From contig NZ_CP050954.1 in NCBI RefSeq assembly GCF_012273015.1, positions 930,001 through 994,000 of the forward strand: a stretch of DNA of 64,000 nucleotides, written 5' to 3'. The notes below the pieces were generated by a model. It was not told the origin of the DNA, made no database searches, and saw only the letters and a program-made list of their open reading frames with translations. The stretch comes from Hymenobacter sp. BT18 (GTDB taxonomy: Bacteria; Bacteroidota; Bacteroidia; Cytophagales; Hymenobacteraceae). Position 1 is the stretch's first letter. The number at the start of each line of letters is the position of its first letter. Position numbers and translations under genes: made by a program. Positions 8,685-18,101 of this stretch are shown one piece after another.

Positions 8685-9212
8685 ATGCTGCCTGAGCCCC
8701 CCGTTCCGCTAATTCTGACGCTTACGCTGGATGCCGCAGCCCAGGCATTCTTCGACCGGCTGCGGCAACAGCATTTTCCCCCGGAACGCAATTATCTGGC
8801 GGCGCACCTTACGCTTTTTCATCACCTTTCCAGCCCCGAGCTTCCCAACCTCCTCGAGCAGCTGCGGGAAGAAGCTCACCAAACACCGCCGTTGCCCCTC
8901 ACCGTAGCCAGCCTGTTGTTTATAGGCCAGGGCGTAGCGTACCGCTGTGAAAACGAGCAGCTGCTGAACCTGCATCGGCGGCTGCAGCGCAGCTGGGGGC
9001 CGACGCTTACGCCCCAGGACCGGCAACCCCTGCGCCCGCACGTGACGGTTCAGAACAAGGTAGCGGCCCCCAGGGCCCGGGCGCTGTACGAGCAGCTCAG
9101 CGCCGATTTTACTTCGTTCCAGGCTACAGGCCAGGGCCTGCACTTGTGGGCTTACCGGGGCGGCCCCTGGGAAAGCCTCGCCGAGTTTGCGTTTGAAGGG
9201 CCAGCAGGCTAG
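8685..9212 (+). CDS. 2'-5' RNA ligase family (2H phosphoesterase)
   Basis: The 175-residue protein has both histidine motifs of the 2H phosphoesterase fold: HLTLFHHL near residue 41 and RPHVTVQNK near residue 117. Families with this layout include ThpR, an RNA 2',3'-cyclic phosphodiesterase and ligase. The exact substrate cannot be read from the sequence. The start lies 2 bp after the stop of the T9SS protein gene, so the two are probably co-transcribed, though no functional link is evident. Confidence 0.85.
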   Translation: MLPEPPVPLILTLTLDAAAQAFFDRLRQQHFPPERNYLAAHLTLFHHLSSPELPNLLEQLREEAHQTPPLPLTVASLLFIGQGVAYRCENEQLLNLHRRLQRSWGPTLTPQDRQPLRPHVTVQNKVAAPRARALYEQLSADFTSFQATGQGLHLWAYRGGPWESLAEFAFEGPAG

Positions 9213-9256
9213 CAGTAAGCGTCATTCCTTAGCAGAAGAATACGCGTTCTGCGCAA

Positions 9257-10180
9257 TCAGGGCTTACGCCGCTTGGGCGTGATGGTGTGCGTCAGGTCTT
9301 TAAACTGAGTCAGCGTATTTTCTACCTCAGCCTGCGCTATTCCTACCATCGACACGGCCGTGTTGCCAATAACCGACACCTGCTGGTACACCAATACCCG
9401 CTGCCCGTTGAGCTGGGCAAAGCCTTCCGTTTCGTAGGTTAAAAGGTCGTTTACTTTGGCCGATGACAGCTTCCGCACGGTGTAGCCCCGCAGCGCGGGG
9501 TAGCGCTGCAGCATTTGCTGACTGATGTCGGCGAGGGTAATACCCAGGTTATAGTCGGCCAGGCGCACGGCTACCGTGGGCGTATTTTCGGCCCGCGGCT
9601 GCCCCTTGGGCGTGTAATACAGGGTGCCGGCCTCCGCTTGGGCAAACTGGAAAGGGGTTTTGTCCTCGTCGAACTGGAAGATGGTGGCCGATTGGGAGTT
9701 GCTATCTGCGTTTTTCTGGTAGCGGGCCCCCAGCATACTGCGCCGCAACGCAGTGGCGGTAGCCGTATCGGAAGCCGGGTAGCGGGCTTCCAGCAGCACG
9801 GCAAAGGTGGAGTCGCCAAACAAAACCTGCGTGGTTTCCTGCGTGCCCGACTGCCGCACCCGCGCCAGTCGGCCCGGGTAGGAGCCCGCCGACACGTCCT
9901 GCAGCTCCAGCACCTGCCCACCCCGGGCCGCAAACCGGGTGGCCGTGAAGCTCCCGGCCTGCCGGTAGTAGTTGCCCCCCTGCCCGTCGAACACCTGCAG
10001 CACCGCCGCCCCACTGCGTAGGCCCGTCAGGCCCGGGGCCGGGGTAAAGCCTGCGGGGGGTACCAGCCATACGTGCGTGCCGGCTACCGGTTGTGCCCCC
10101 GCTGCCTGCTGCGCCTGCGCGGGCATCAGCCCACCGCCTACCAGCCAAACCGCTACGCTTACTCCAATAAATGCTCTCAT
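9257..10180 (-). CDS. Hypothetical exported protein
   Basis: The 307-residue product has a signal peptide ending near MPAQAQQ and no transmembrane helix after it, so it is probably periplasmic or secreted. Its order of segments (a proline-rich opening VWLVPPAGF, an alternation of strands, a YYRQAGSF motif and a basic C-terminus) resembles proteins of the DcrB/PsbP-like type, but this is a weak impression. A second exported protein at 61365-62351 has a similar general plan. It is convergent with the 2H phosphoesterase gene. Confidence 0.65.
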   Translation of the reverse strand: MRAFIGVSVAVWLVGGGLMPAQAQQAAGAQPVAGTHVWLVPPAGFTPAPGLTGLRSGAAVLQVFDGQGGNYYRQAGSFTATRFAARGGQVLELQDVSAGSYPGRLARVRQSGTQETTQVLFGDSTFAVLLEARYPASDTATATALRRSMLGARYQKNADSNSQSATIFQFDEDKTPFQFAQAEAGTLYYTPKGQPRAENTPTVAVRLADYNLGITLADISQQMLQRYPALRGYTVRKLSSAKVNDLLTYETEGFAQLNGQRVLVYQQVSVIGNTAVSMVGIAQAEVENTLTQFKDLTHTITPKRRKP

Positions 10181-10352
10181 GCGTAGTATTTACCACGGGT
10201 GTCTACCCGATTGTGTTCACCACGTTGGATTGAGCTTTTGTCTATCCCGCCTCAACCTGGTATTCCCGCAAATATGGTGGGGTTCGGTAGTTTTGCTACT
10301 GCCCCGCCGAAGTCTTTTTTCGGGGCCGCCACTTCCCTAACCTGCTTTGCCG

Positions 10353-10976
10353 ATGAAAGCCTTGCTGCTGATTGATATTCAACCCGATTTTCTGCCCGGC
10401 GGCCGGCTGGCCGTACCCGAGGGCGACGCCATTATTCCGCTGGCCAATGCCCTGCAGCCTTATTTTCCGCTGGTAGTAGCTACCCAGGACTGGCACCCGG
10501 CCACCCACCAGAGCTTTGCCAGTCAGCACGCGGGGCAGGTGCCCTTCGCGCAGATTGACTTGCACGGCCTGGAGCAGGTGCTCTGGCCCGACCACTGCGT
10601 GCAGGGCAGCAGCGGGGCCGAGCTGGCTCCCACCCTCGACTCCAGCCGCGTGGAGGTTATCTTTCGCAAAGGCACCGACGTCACCATCGACTCCTACAGC
10701 GCCTTCTACGACAATGGCCACCGCAAAAGCACCGGACTGGCCGACTACTTGCGCGGCCGCGGCGTGCGGGAAGTGTACGTAGCCGGCTTAGCCGCCGACT
10801 ACTGCGTGTACTTCACGGCCAAGGATGCGCTGCAGGAAGGCTTCGACACGTTCGTGATTGAAGATGCTACCCGGCCCATTTCTCCGGAAGGCTTTGCACG
10901 GGCGAAGGAGGACCTGCGCCAGCGCGGTGGCCACCTCATTACTTCCGCACATGTGCTGGCCGCCCCGGTCGTTTAA
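10353..10976 (+). CDS. pncA: Nicotinamidase
   Basis: PncA hydrolyses nicotinamide to nicotinate and ammonia for NAD salvage in the cytoplasm. The 207-residue length is normal for the isochorismatase-like family. The catalytic triad is visible as aspartate in LLIDIQPDFLPGG, lysine in VIFRKGTD and cysteine in AGLAADYCVYFTA; the metal ligands are DWHPATHQSF. The ATG at 10353 gives the family N-terminus. A glycosyltransferase gene follows 47 bp downstream on the same strand. Confidence 0.94.
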   Translation: MKALLLIDIQPDFLPGGRLAVPEGDAIIPLANALQPYFPLVVATQDWHPATHQSFASQHAGQVPFAQIDLHGLEQVLWPDHCVQGSSGAELAPTLDSSRVEVIFRKGTDVTIDSYSAFYDNGHRKSTGLADYLRGRGVREVYVAGLAADYCVYFTAKDALQEGFDTFVIEDATRPISPEGFARAKEDLRQRGGHLITSAHVLAAPVV

Positions 10977-11023
10977 CCGAGTTCCGGGTACCTTCTGGTC
11001 TTTTCCGCCGCGCCTTGGTTTTT

Positions 11024-11740
11024 ATGGTATTTCCCGGCACCGTCAGCATCATCATTCCCACCTACAATGAGGCGGCTCACATTGGGGAGCTGCTGGCGTA
11101 TCTGGGGGCGGCCGGGGCGGTAGCTCCCGCGGTGGAAATTCTGGTAGCCGACGCCCACAGCCCCGATGACACCGCGCCCGTAGCTGCTGCCGCGGGCGCC
11201 CGGGTGGTGCCCTGCCCCCGGAAAGGGCGGGCTGCCCAGCTCAACCACGGGGCCCGGCACGCTACAGGGGCAGTGCTTTACTTCCTGCACGCCGACACCT
11301 TGCCTCCCCCCGACTTCCTGACCCGGCTCCGGCAGGCAGTCGGGCAAGACGGTGCGGGCAGCGGCTGCTTCCGGCTGCGCTTCAACCACCCGCACTGGTT
11401 TCTGCGCCTCAGCGCCTGGTGCACCCGCTTCGACAACGACCTATTGCGCTTTGGCGACCAGAGCTTGTTTGTGCGGCAGGACGTTTTCTGGCGGGCCGGG
11501 GGCTTCAACGAGCAGTTGCTGGTCTTGGAAGACCAGGAAATCATTGGGCGGCTGCGGCGACACGGCCGGTTCTGTCTCCTGCCCTCGGCCGTCACCACCT
11601 CGGCCCGCAAGTACCTGGAAAACGGCATATTCCGGCTGCAGGCCATCTTCGGGCTACTTTGCCTGCTCTACCACCTGGGCGTTTCGCAGGCCGGGCTGGT
11701 GCGCGTCTACCGCAGGCTTATTCGCCAAGGCAAGGTATAG
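11024..11740 (+). CDS. Family 2 glycosyltransferase (TIGR04283 type)
   Basis: The 238-residue protein opens with VSIIIPTYNEAAHIGELL, the GT-A fold nucleotide-sugar start, followed by ILVADAHSPDDT and a degenerate DXD-type segment, YFLHADTLPPPDF. The FWRAGGFNEQLLVLEDQEIIGRL segment and the single C-terminal hydrophobic helix are typical of the short TIGR04283 family. Acceptor and sugar are unknown. The hairpin 27 bp after the stop would end transcription from both this gene and the convergent cold-shock gene. Confidence 0.88.
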   Translation: MVFPGTVSIIIPTYNEAAHIGELLAYLGAAGAVAPAVEILVADAHSPDDTAPVAAAAGARVVPCPRKGRAAQLNHGARHATGAVLYFLHADTLPPPDFLTRLRQAVGQDGAGSGCFRLRFNHPHWFLRLSAWCTRFDNDLLRFGDQSLFVRQDVFWRAGGFNEQLLVLEDQEIIGRLRRHGRFCLLPSAVTTSARKYLENGIFRLQAIFGLLCLLYHLGVSQAGLVRVYRRLIRQGKV

Positions 11741-11767
11741 GCTGGCCTCAAGCTCAACCCATAAAAA

Positions 11768-11797
11768 AAGCAGCCTGCCTTGGAAGGCAAGCTGCTT
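11768..11797. terminator. Bidirectional terminator between glycosyltransferase and csp genes
   Basis: AAGCAGC and GCCTT pair with AAGGC and GCTGCTT around a two-base turn, with a run of seven A on the left (11763-11769) and TTTTC on the right. It lies between two convergent genes and can serve both. Confidence 0.85.
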
Positions 11798-11829
11798 TTC
11801 TTGTAGGCTCCGAAGAAGCCTAGCGCGAA

Positions 11830-12021
11830 CTAAGCGCGACGTACTTTCACGGCGTTCAAGCCTTTGCGGCCTTCCTGCACGTCAAATTCTACTTTGTCGT
11901 TGTCACGGATTTCGTCGATCAGACCGGTCACGTGCACGAAGATGTCTTCGCCGGTTTGGTCGTTTTTGATGAAACCGAAGCCTTTGGTTTCGTTGAAGAA
12001 TTTTACAGTTCCCGTCTGCAT
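11830..12021 (-). CDS. Cold-shock protein, first copy
   Basis: The 63-residue product is a single cold-shock domain, an RNA- and single-stranded DNA-binding beta barrel acting as an RNA chaperone. RNP1 (KGFGFI) and RNP2 (DIFVHV) are intact. It differs from the copy at 21414-21605 at only a few positions (for example KNDQTGED versus NDSATGQD). The gene has a leader of about 100 bases whose sequence is shared with the second copy, which argues for common post-transcriptional or promoter control. Confidence 0.95.
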   Translation of the reverse strand: MQTGTVKFFNETKGFGFIKNDQTGEDIFVHVTGLIDEIRDNDKVEFDVQEGRKGLNAVKVRRA

Positions 12022-12060
12022 GGTAAATGGAAGTGAAAAAAGGTAGTCAGTTAAGCAAAT

Positions 12061-12141
12061 GTCAGCGGAACCCTACCAACATTCAGCACGCGAATCGGGA
12101 GTAGTGGTACGAAGCAAATTGCCATAAACGTGGTAAAGGTA
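12061..12141 (-). promoter_or_regulatory. Conserved csp promoter and leader, copy 1
   Basis: On the minus strand a TACCTTTA element (12134-12141) is followed by a block containing GGCAATTTGC, a CACTAC word and TTCGCGTGCTGA. The same order, with nearly the same spacing, precedes the second csp gene (21636-21720). This is a likely promoter (a TAnnTTTG variant) plus a 5' untranslated element of about 100 bases. No -33 box could be identified for this copy. Confidence 0.7.
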
Positions 12142-12475
12142 AGATTTTTTTTAAGGTTGCATCGATTGGGCGCTTAACGAGGAAAAATTACTCTCGGCAC
12201 CCGCCCGGGACAAGGCTAGCAGAGCCGTGCGCAAGCTCGTCGCTAACACTACGTCGGTAATTCCACGGGTGCCAGCCCGGCCGCAGTCCGCAGCAGATCG
12301 GGGTTGGCGGAGCCCGCACGCAGGCTTCCGGAAATAGCTAAAACGGGCCTCAAAACAGCTGGCAAACCGGACCGCCAACCAAGGGAGCAACGGTAGATAC
12401 TGTACAGCTTGGCTAAACAATCCTCATCTTTTCCCGCTTTCCCCCGTATTTCGTGAGTCTCTTCCTGAATTCTGC
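12142..12475. other. Intergenic region between csp leader and mqo
   Basis: About 330 bp separate the csp promoter from the mqo start. Short open frames occur on the minus strand, but they show no signal peptide, motif or family pattern. A sigma-type box could not be placed with confidence; the region must hold the mqo promoter. Confidence 0.5.
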
Positions 12476-13996
12476 ATGACAACGACCGAACCTACTGACT
12501 CCGCTACCGCTGATGTGGTGCTGATTGGCGCCGGCATTATGAGCGCCACGCTGGGAATGATGCTCAAGGAGCTCCAGCCTGATCTTACCATTGCTATTTA
12601 TGAGCGCCTGGATGTGGCTGCGGCCGAAAGCTCCGACGCCTGGAACAATGCCGGCACCGGGCACTCAGCCTTCTGCGAGCTGAACTACACCCCCGAAAAG
12701 CCCGACGGCAGCATCGACATCAGCAAGGCCATCAAAATAGCCGAGCAGTTTGAGGAGTCGAAGCAGTTCTGGTCATACCTGGCCGAAACCTACCAGGTGA
12801 AAGAGTTGACGCGCTTCATCAACCACATTCCGCACCTGAGCTTTGTGTGGGGCGAGAAAAACGTGGAGTTTCTGCGCAAGCGTCACGCCGCCCTCACTCA
12901 GTCGCCGCTGTTTCAGGGCATGGAGTACACCCAGGACCGGGAAACGCTGGAAAGCTGGATGCCGCTGGTAATGCACGGCCGCGACCCGCAACAGCCCGTA
13001 GCCGCCACCCGCATGGACCTGGGCACCGATGTGAACTTTGGCTCCCTTACCCGGGGCATGTTCACGCTGCTGCAGCAGAAGCCCGGCGTCACGGTCAACT
13101 TCCACCACGATGTGGACAAGCTCAAGCAGAAGGAAGACGGCCTCTGGCGCATTAAGGCTAAAGACCTGACTACCGGCGAAGTCAAAAAAATCCGGGCGCC
13201 GTTTGTGTTTATTGGCGCCGGTGGCGGCTCCTTGCCCCTGCTCATCAAATCGGGCATTCCGGAAGGCTCGGGCTTCGGTGGCTTCCCCGTGAGTGGGCAG
13301 TGGCTGAAGTGCGTGAATCCCGCTGTTATTGCCCAGCACCACGCCAAAGTGTACGGCAAAGCGGCCGTGGGCTCCCCCCCTATGTCGGTGCCCCACCTTG
13401 ATACCCGCGTCATCAACGGCAAGCAGGAACTGCTATTTGGCCCGTATGCGGGCTTCAGCACCAAGTTCCTCAAGCAAGGTTCTTACTTGGACCTGCCCCT
13501 GTCGGTGAAGCTGAGCAACATGCGGCCCATGATTATTGCCGGTCTCAAAAACCTGCCGCTCACCAAGTACCTCATCAACCAGGTAGCCCAGTCGCCGGAA
13601 GACCGGCTGGCGGCCCTGTGCGAGTACCTGCCCGAAGCCAAGGCCCAGGACTGGCAGCTGGAAATTGCGGGCCAGCGGGTGCAGGTTATCAAGAAAGACG
13701 CAAAGGAAGGCGGCATCCTGGAGTTTGGCACTGAAGTGGTAGCCGCCAAGGACGGCTCCATTGCCGCGCTGCTGGGCGCTTCGCCCGGGGCTTCCACGGC
13801 CGTCAGCATCATGATTAATCTTATTCAGCGGTGCTTTCCCGCGCAGTCGGCCACGCCGGCATGGCAAGGCAAGTTCCGGCAGATGCTTCCCTCCTTCGGC
13901 CACCACCTGAACGAGGAGCCTCAACTGCTGGCCGAGCTGCGCGCCCACACCAGCCAGGTATTGGGTCTCACAGAAACCGCCCCAACCTCGCACTAA
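12476..13996 (+). CDS. mqo: Malate:quinone oxidoreductase
   Basis: Mqo oxidises malate to oxaloacetate and passes electrons to membrane quinones (EC 1.1.5.4). The 506-residue length is normal for this peripheral, FAD-dependent enzyme. The FAD-binding start is VVLIGAGIMSATLGMML (near residue 14), followed by IYERLD and the Mqo-typical AWNNAGTGHSAFCELNYTP segment; the C-terminal LGASPGASTAVSIM matches the family. A terminator hairpin follows the gene. Confidence 0.96.
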   Translation: MTTTEPTDSATADVVLIGAGIMSATLGMMLKELQPDLTIAIYERLDVAAAESSDAWNNAGTGHSAFCELNYTPEKPDGSIDISKAIKIAEQFEESKQFWSYLAETYQVKELTRFINHIPHLSFVWGEKNVEFLRKRHAALTQSPLFQGMEYTQDRETLESWMPLVMHGRDPQQPVAATRMDLGTDVNFGSLTRGMFTLLQQKPGVTVNFHHDVDKLKQKEDGLWRIKAKDLTTGEVKKIRAPFVFIGAGGGSLPLLIKSGIPEGSGFGGFPVSGQWLKCVNPAVIAQHHAKVYGKAAVGSPPMSVPHLDTRVINGKQELLFGPYAGFSTKFLKQGSYLDLPLSVKLSNMRPMIIAGLKNLPLTKYLINQVAQSPEDRLAALCEYLPEAKAQDWQLEIAGQRVQVIKKDAKEGGILEFGTEVVAAKDGSIAALLGASPGASTAVSIMINLIQRCFPAQSATPAWQGKFRQMLPSFGHHLNEEPQLLAELRAHTSQVLGLTETAPTSH

Positions 13997-14019
13997 TACC
14001 GACGTCAATACACTGTTGC

Positions 14020-14055
14020 AAAGCCACGCTACCGACACCCGGAGCGTGGCTTTTT
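14020..14055 (+). terminator. Terminator after mqo
   Basis: AAAGCCACGCT (14020-14030) pairs with AGCGTGGCTTT (14043-14053) across a 12-base loop and ends in a T run. Confidence 0.85.
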
Positions 14056-14086
14056 GCTGTCTGTCCCGAGCTGTTTTGCGTTTGGG

Positions 14087-14117
14087 TTTGATGCCTTGCA
14101 AAGCCTGCCTACTTTTG
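14087..14117 (+). promoter_or_regulatory. Bacteroidota-type promoter of the transaldolase/PGI gene
   Basis: TTTG at 14087-14090, a 19-base spacer, then TACTTTTG at 14110-14117. This is a full match to the Bacteroidota sigma factor consensus (TTTG, 19-21 bases, TAnnTTTG). The start codon lies 92 bases downstream. Confidence 0.75.
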
Positions 14118-14209
14118 CGGCGCCAGCGGGCTGGCCTATTCGGTTTCGGCCCGCAGATTCTTTCGACTCATTTTCGCGCGTCTCGGGCGCTCCTCTCAGC
14201 CATTTGCCT

Positions 14210-17041
14210 ATGAACCCATTAGCCAGCGTCCGTCAGTTTAATCAGAGCATTTGGTTGGATTACATCCGGCGCAACATTTTAGTGAACGGGGAGCTGGCGC
14301 GCCTGCTCGCTGAGGACGGCCTGCGCGGGGTCACCTCCAACCCGGCCATCTTCGAGAAGGCCATCGGCGGCAGCGCTGACTACGACGCGGCCATTCAGGC
14401 CCTGGCTTTGCAGGGCCGCTCGGCCGAGCAGATCTACGAGCAGTTAGCCATCGAAGACGTGCAGCACGCCTGCGACCTGCTGCGCCCGCTCTACGATGCC
14501 CCCGACAGTGGCGGTGACGGCTACGTGAGCCTGGAAGTGTCCCCCACCCTCATCCACGACACAGAGGGCACGGTTGCCGAAGGCCTGCGCTTCTGGCACG
14601 CCGTGAACCGGCCCAACGTGATGATCAAGGTGCCCGCCACCATCGAAGGCCTGCCCGCCATCCGCCAGCTCATTGCCCACGGGGTGAACGTGAACGTGAC
14701 GCTGATCTTCGGCCTGGAGCGCTATCAGGCCGTGGCCGAAGCCTACCTGCTGGGCCTGGAGGACCGCGCTGCCGCGGGCCAGCCGCTCGCGCGCATCGAC
14801 TCGGTGGCCAGCTTCTTCTTATCGCGCATCGATGTGCTGCTGGACCCGCAGCTCGAGCAGCTGGCCCAGCAGGGCGGCGAGCAAGGGGCCACGGCCGCTG
14901 CAGCCGTGGGCCAGGTGGCCCTGGCCAGCGCCAAGCAAGCGTATCAGCTCTACAAAGGCATCTTCGCCGGCCCGCGCTGGCAGGCTTTGCAGCAGCAGGG
15001 GGCGGCCGTGCAGCGGCTCTTGTGGGCCAGCACGGGCAACAAGAACCCGAAGTACGACAACCTGAAGTACGTCGAGCACCTGATCGGGCCTGAAACGGTG
15101 AACACCATTCCCGTGGAAACGCTGGACCTCTACCGCGTGGGCGGCCAGCCGCAGAGCCGGCTGGAAGAAGGCACCGCCGAGGCGGCCGCCGTGCTGGCCA
15201 GCCTGCCGACCCTGGGCATCGACCTCACGCAGGTGGCCCAGCAGCTGGAAGACGAAGGGGGACAGAAGTTCAAGGAGCCGTTTGCCAAGCTGCTGGCCGT
15301 GCTGGAAGCCAAGCGCCAGCAGGCCCACGCCGCCGCGCCTGTGGCCGCCGAGCTGCAGCTGGGTCAGTACCAGGCCGAGGTTGATGCCCGCGTAGCCGCC
15401 TTCAACGCACAGGATTTCACTGCCGGCTTCTGGAACAAGCAGGCTGAGCTGTGGGTAGCCGATGCTACTGCTCAGCAGAGTGTGCGCTCCTTCATGGGCT
15501 GGCTGCGCGTGGCCGAGACCATGGTAGGAGCCGTGCCCGAAATCGAGCAGTTTGTGCACGAGGTAAAAGCGGCTGGGTTCAAGCACGTGGTGGTGATGGG
15601 CATGGGCGGCAGCAGCATGACGCCCATCGTCTTCAAGCAGGCGTTTGCCAGCCAGGCCAACGGGCTGCCGATGTCGGTGCTGGACACCACCAACCCCGGC
15701 TCGGTGCGCGAGATTGAAGAAGCCGTACCGCTGGCTGAGACGCTGTTCGTCGTAGCCAGCAAATCGGGCACTACGGCCGAGCCCCTGGCCTTCGGCGACT
15801 ACTTCTACGCGCGTATGAAGGAGCTGAAGGGCGAGCGGGCCGGCGAAAACTTCGTGGCCATTACCGACCCGGGTTCCAAGTTTGTGACCCAGGCCACGGC
15901 CGAAGGCTACCGCCGCATCTTCCTGAATTTCCCTGAGGTAGGTGGCCGCTTCTCGGCCCTGTCCTACTTCGGCTTGGTACCGGCTGCCCTGTATGGCCTG
16001 CCCATCGGCGAAATTCTGGCGGGTGCTATTGGCATGATGCGTGCCTGCGGTGCTTACGGCCCCGTGGCGCACAACCCCGGCCTGGAGCTGGGTGTGGCCC
16101 TGGGCTTACTGGCCCAGCACGGCCGCGACAAGCTCACGCTGGTAGTACCCGACTCACTCAGCGACCTGGGCCTGTGGCTGGAACAGCTCATTGCCGAAAG
16201 CACCGGCAAGGAAGGAAAAGGCATACTACCCCTGGCTGGCGAGCCGCTGACCTCCATAAGCTCTTACGGCACCGACCGCGTGTTTGTGTACGTGGGTTAT
16301 CAGGGTCAGCCCGACGCCGTAAATGAGCAGCACTTGGCTGCCTTGGAAGCGGCTGGCCACCCCATCGTACGCATTCTGATGAATGATGCGCGCGACCTGG
16401 GCGCCGAGTTCTTCCGCTGGGAAGTAGCCACGGCCGTGTCCAGCGCCGTGCTGCGCATCAACCCCTTCGACCAGCCCAACGTGCAGGCCGCCAAAACCGC
16501 CACCGACCAACTGATGAAAGTGGTAGTAGAGCAGGGCCAGCTGCCGCAAACCAGCCAGCCTATTGTGCAGGAAAACGGCACGGACTACTACACCGCCGCG
16601 CCGGGCCGCAACGCCGAGGAAGTCCTCAAAAGCTTCTTCGGGCAAGCCAACGCCGGTGACTTCCTGTGCATCCAGGCCTACCTGATGGAAACGCCTGCGC
16701 TGAACGAAGAGCTGCAGCAGGTGCGGGCCCTGGTACAGGAGCAGCTGCACATTGCTACGGCTTCGGGTTACGGCCCCCGCTTTCTACACTCTACCGGCCA
16801 GTACCACAAAGGCGGCCCCGACACCGGCCTGTACCTGCAGCTAACCACCGACCACGCCCAGGACCTGCCCCTGCCCGGGCGGCCCTACACGTTTGGCACC
16901 TTCCAGAATGCCCAGGCAGCCGGCGACCTGCAGGCCCTCCAGGATTATAAGCGCCGTACCCTGCGCGTGCATTTCAGCGGCAACCCCACCCAGGGCGTAG
17001 CGGCTCTGCTCTCGCAACTACGGACCGTGCTGGCCAAGTAG
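14210..17041 (+). CDS. Bifunctional transaldolase / glucose-6-phosphate isomerase
   Basis: This 943-residue fusion joins transaldolase (about residues 1-365, non-oxidative pentose phosphate pathway) to glucose-6-phosphate isomerase (about residues 390-943, glycolysis). Transaldolase hallmarks are GVTSNPAIFEKAI, VSPTLIHDTEG and the Schiff-base lysine in NVMIKVPATIEG. PGI-like sugar isomerase motifs are VVMGMGGSSM and VASKSGTTAEPL. The fusion is known from several phyla. The ATG at 14210 follows a good promoter; the frame is open upstream but unlike the family. Confidence 0.95.
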   Translation: MNPLASVRQFNQSIWLDYIRRNILVNGELARLLAEDGLRGVTSNPAIFEKAIGGSADYDAAIQALALQGRSAEQIYEQLAIEDVQHACDLLRPLYDAPDSGGDGYVSLEVSPTLIHDTEGTVAEGLRFWHAVNRPNVMIKVPATIEGLPAIRQLIAHGVNVNVTLIFGLERYQAVAEAYLLGLEDRAAAGQPLARIDSVASFFLSRIDVLLDPQLEQLAQQGGEQGATAAAAVGQVALASAKQAYQLYKGIFAGPRWQALQQQGAAVQRLLWASTGNKNPKYDNLKYVEHLIGPETVNTIPVETLDLYRVGGQPQSRLEEGTAEAAAVLASLPTLGIDLTQVAQQLEDEGGQKFKEPFAKLLAVLEAKRQQAHAAAPVAAELQLGQYQAEVDARVAAFNAQDFTAGFWNKQAELWVADATAQQSVRSFMGWLRVAETMVGAVPEIEQFVHEVKAAGFKHVVVMGMGGSSMTPIVFKQAFASQANGLPMSVLDTTNPGSVREIEEAVPLAETLFVVASKSGTTAEPLAFGDYFYARMKELKGERAGENFVAITDPGSKFVTQATAEGYRRIFLNFPEVGGRFSALSYFGLVPAALYGLPIGEILAGAIGMMRACGAYGPVAHNPGLELGVALGLLAQHGRDKLTLVVPDSLSDLGLWLEQLIAESTGKEGKGILPLAGEPLTSISSYGTDRVFVYVGYQGQPDAVNEQHLAALEAAGHPIVRILMNDARDLGAEFFRWEVATAVSSAVLRINPFDQPNVQAAKTATDQLMKVVVEQGQLPQTSQPIVQENGTDYYTAAPGRNAEEVLKSFFGQANAGDFLCIQAYLMETPALNEELQQVRALVQEQLHIATASGYGPRFLHSTGQYHKGGPDTGLYLQLTTDHAQDLPLPGRPYTFGTFQNAQAAGDLQALQDYKRRTLRVHFSGNPTQGVAALLSQLRTVLAK

Positions 17042-17066
17042 TCTGTTTGACAAAGTCATAAGTAAG

Positions 17067-17102
17067 CCAAGGGCTGATCATCACATGATGATCAGCCCTT
17101 GG
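17067..17102. terminator. Perfect 16-bp hairpin after the transaldolase/PGI gene
   Basis: The stem at 17067-17082 pairs perfectly with 17087-17102 around an ACAT loop. The core is GGGCTGATCATC. No long T run follows, so it may act as an mRNA-stabilising hairpin as well as, or instead of, an intrinsic terminator. Confidence 0.75.
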
Positions 17103-17180
17103 TCGTTCTGAGCAGCATGCAAAGCTGAAACAAGCCTGAGAAACTAAACCAGCGTCTGTACGCTGCCTGGAGTAGCGCGC

Positions 17181-18101
17181 TTATTTCGTCGGCAGAAATA
17201 TTTCGGCCAGCATGCAGCGGACACTGCCGCCGCCAATGGTTTCGATGGTCGGAATGGACAGCGGCAGCAGCTCACAATAGTGCGCCAGCGTAGTGCGCTG
17301 GGCAGGCGTAAATGCCTCAAAAGCACTTTGCGACATAGCCAGCAGCTCGCGGCCCCGGGTGGGCTGCAGGGTAAGCACGTTGCCGGCAAACCGGGAAACC
17401 TGCTCCAGGGAAATAGTAATGATTTGGTGCCCGGTGGCCGTGAGAGAATCGACCACGGCGGCCCGCTCCGTGGCATCCCGGATGCTGTCCAGGCAGACCA
17501 CTGCAAACCGGGCGCCGAGGCCCATCATCACGTTGGTATGGTAGATTTCCTGGCCCTGAGCATCCTGCGCGTGAAAGACCACGGCGCGGTAGCCCAACTG
17601 GTCGGCCACTTGCCGGAACAGGGCCGCATCAGTGCGGGGCGAGAGGCAGGCGTAGGCCACGCGGTGTATGTGGTCGAAAATGATACTGCCCGTACCTTCC
17701 AGAAAACGCCCCTGCTGCTCTGCCCCCGACAAATCAACGACTTCCCGGATCTGAAACTGCTGGGCCAGCGCCGCCAGAATATCAGGGCGCCGCTCAGCCC
17801 GGCGGTTGGGCGCGCACATGGGGTAGAGCAGCACGCGCCCGTCGGGGTGAAGCGTAAGCCAGTTGTTGGGGAATACGGCGTCGGGGGTGTGCGGCTCGGG
17901 GGTATCGTCGAATACCACTACCGTCATATCGTGGGCACGCAGCTGCGCCGCCATAGCATCGAACTCGGCAAACGCCCTGGTCTGCACTTCCTCCGCCGAC
18001 AAGCCGCCAATGGTTTGCTGGAAGTGGTTGGATAAAGCGGTTTCGGCATTAAACGCGAAACGGGTGGGCCTCACCAGAAAAACGGCACGAGCAGACTGCA
18101 T
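17181..18101 (-). CDS. ctlX: Citrulline-utilisation hydrolase type CtlX (amidinotransferase fold)
   Basis: The 306-residue protein has the arginine deiminase/amidinotransferase fold. The opening VFLVRPTRFAFNAETALSNHF is characteristic of the CtlX family. Catalytic-region motifs follow: FPNNWLTLHPDGR, GTGSIIFDH, CLSPRTD, HTNVMMGLG and the C-terminal GGGSVRCML with the nucleophilic cysteine. CtlX is proposed to act on citrulline or related guanidino/ureido compounds. The ATG at 18101 gives the family N-terminus and avoids an unrelated 12-residue extension. Confidence 0.88.
   Translation of the reverse strand: MQSARAVFLVRPTRFAFNAETALSNHFQQTIGGLSAEEVQTRAFAEFDAMAAQLRAHDMTVVVFDDTPEPHTPDAVFPNNWLTLHPDGRVLLYPMCAPNRRAERRPDILAALAQQFQIREVVDLSGAEQQGRFLEGTGSIIFDHIHRVAYACLSPRTDAALFRQVADQLGYRAVVFHAQDAQGQEIYHTNVMMGLGARFAVVCLDSIRDATERAAVVDSLTATGHQIITISLEQVSRFAGNVLTLQPTRGRELLAMSQSAFEAFTPAQRTTLAHYCELLPLSIPTIETIGGGSVRCMLAEIFLPTK

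Noticed and set aside
12151..12482. Small minus-strand frames upstream of mqo
   Set aside because: They have no motif and overlap the mqo upstream region; nothing but length supports them.
14819..16072. A long minus-strand frame (417 codons) opposite the transaldolase/PGI fusion
   Set aside because: It is the antisense of a well-supported conserved gene, and its product is repetitive His/Gly/Leu-rich without motifs.
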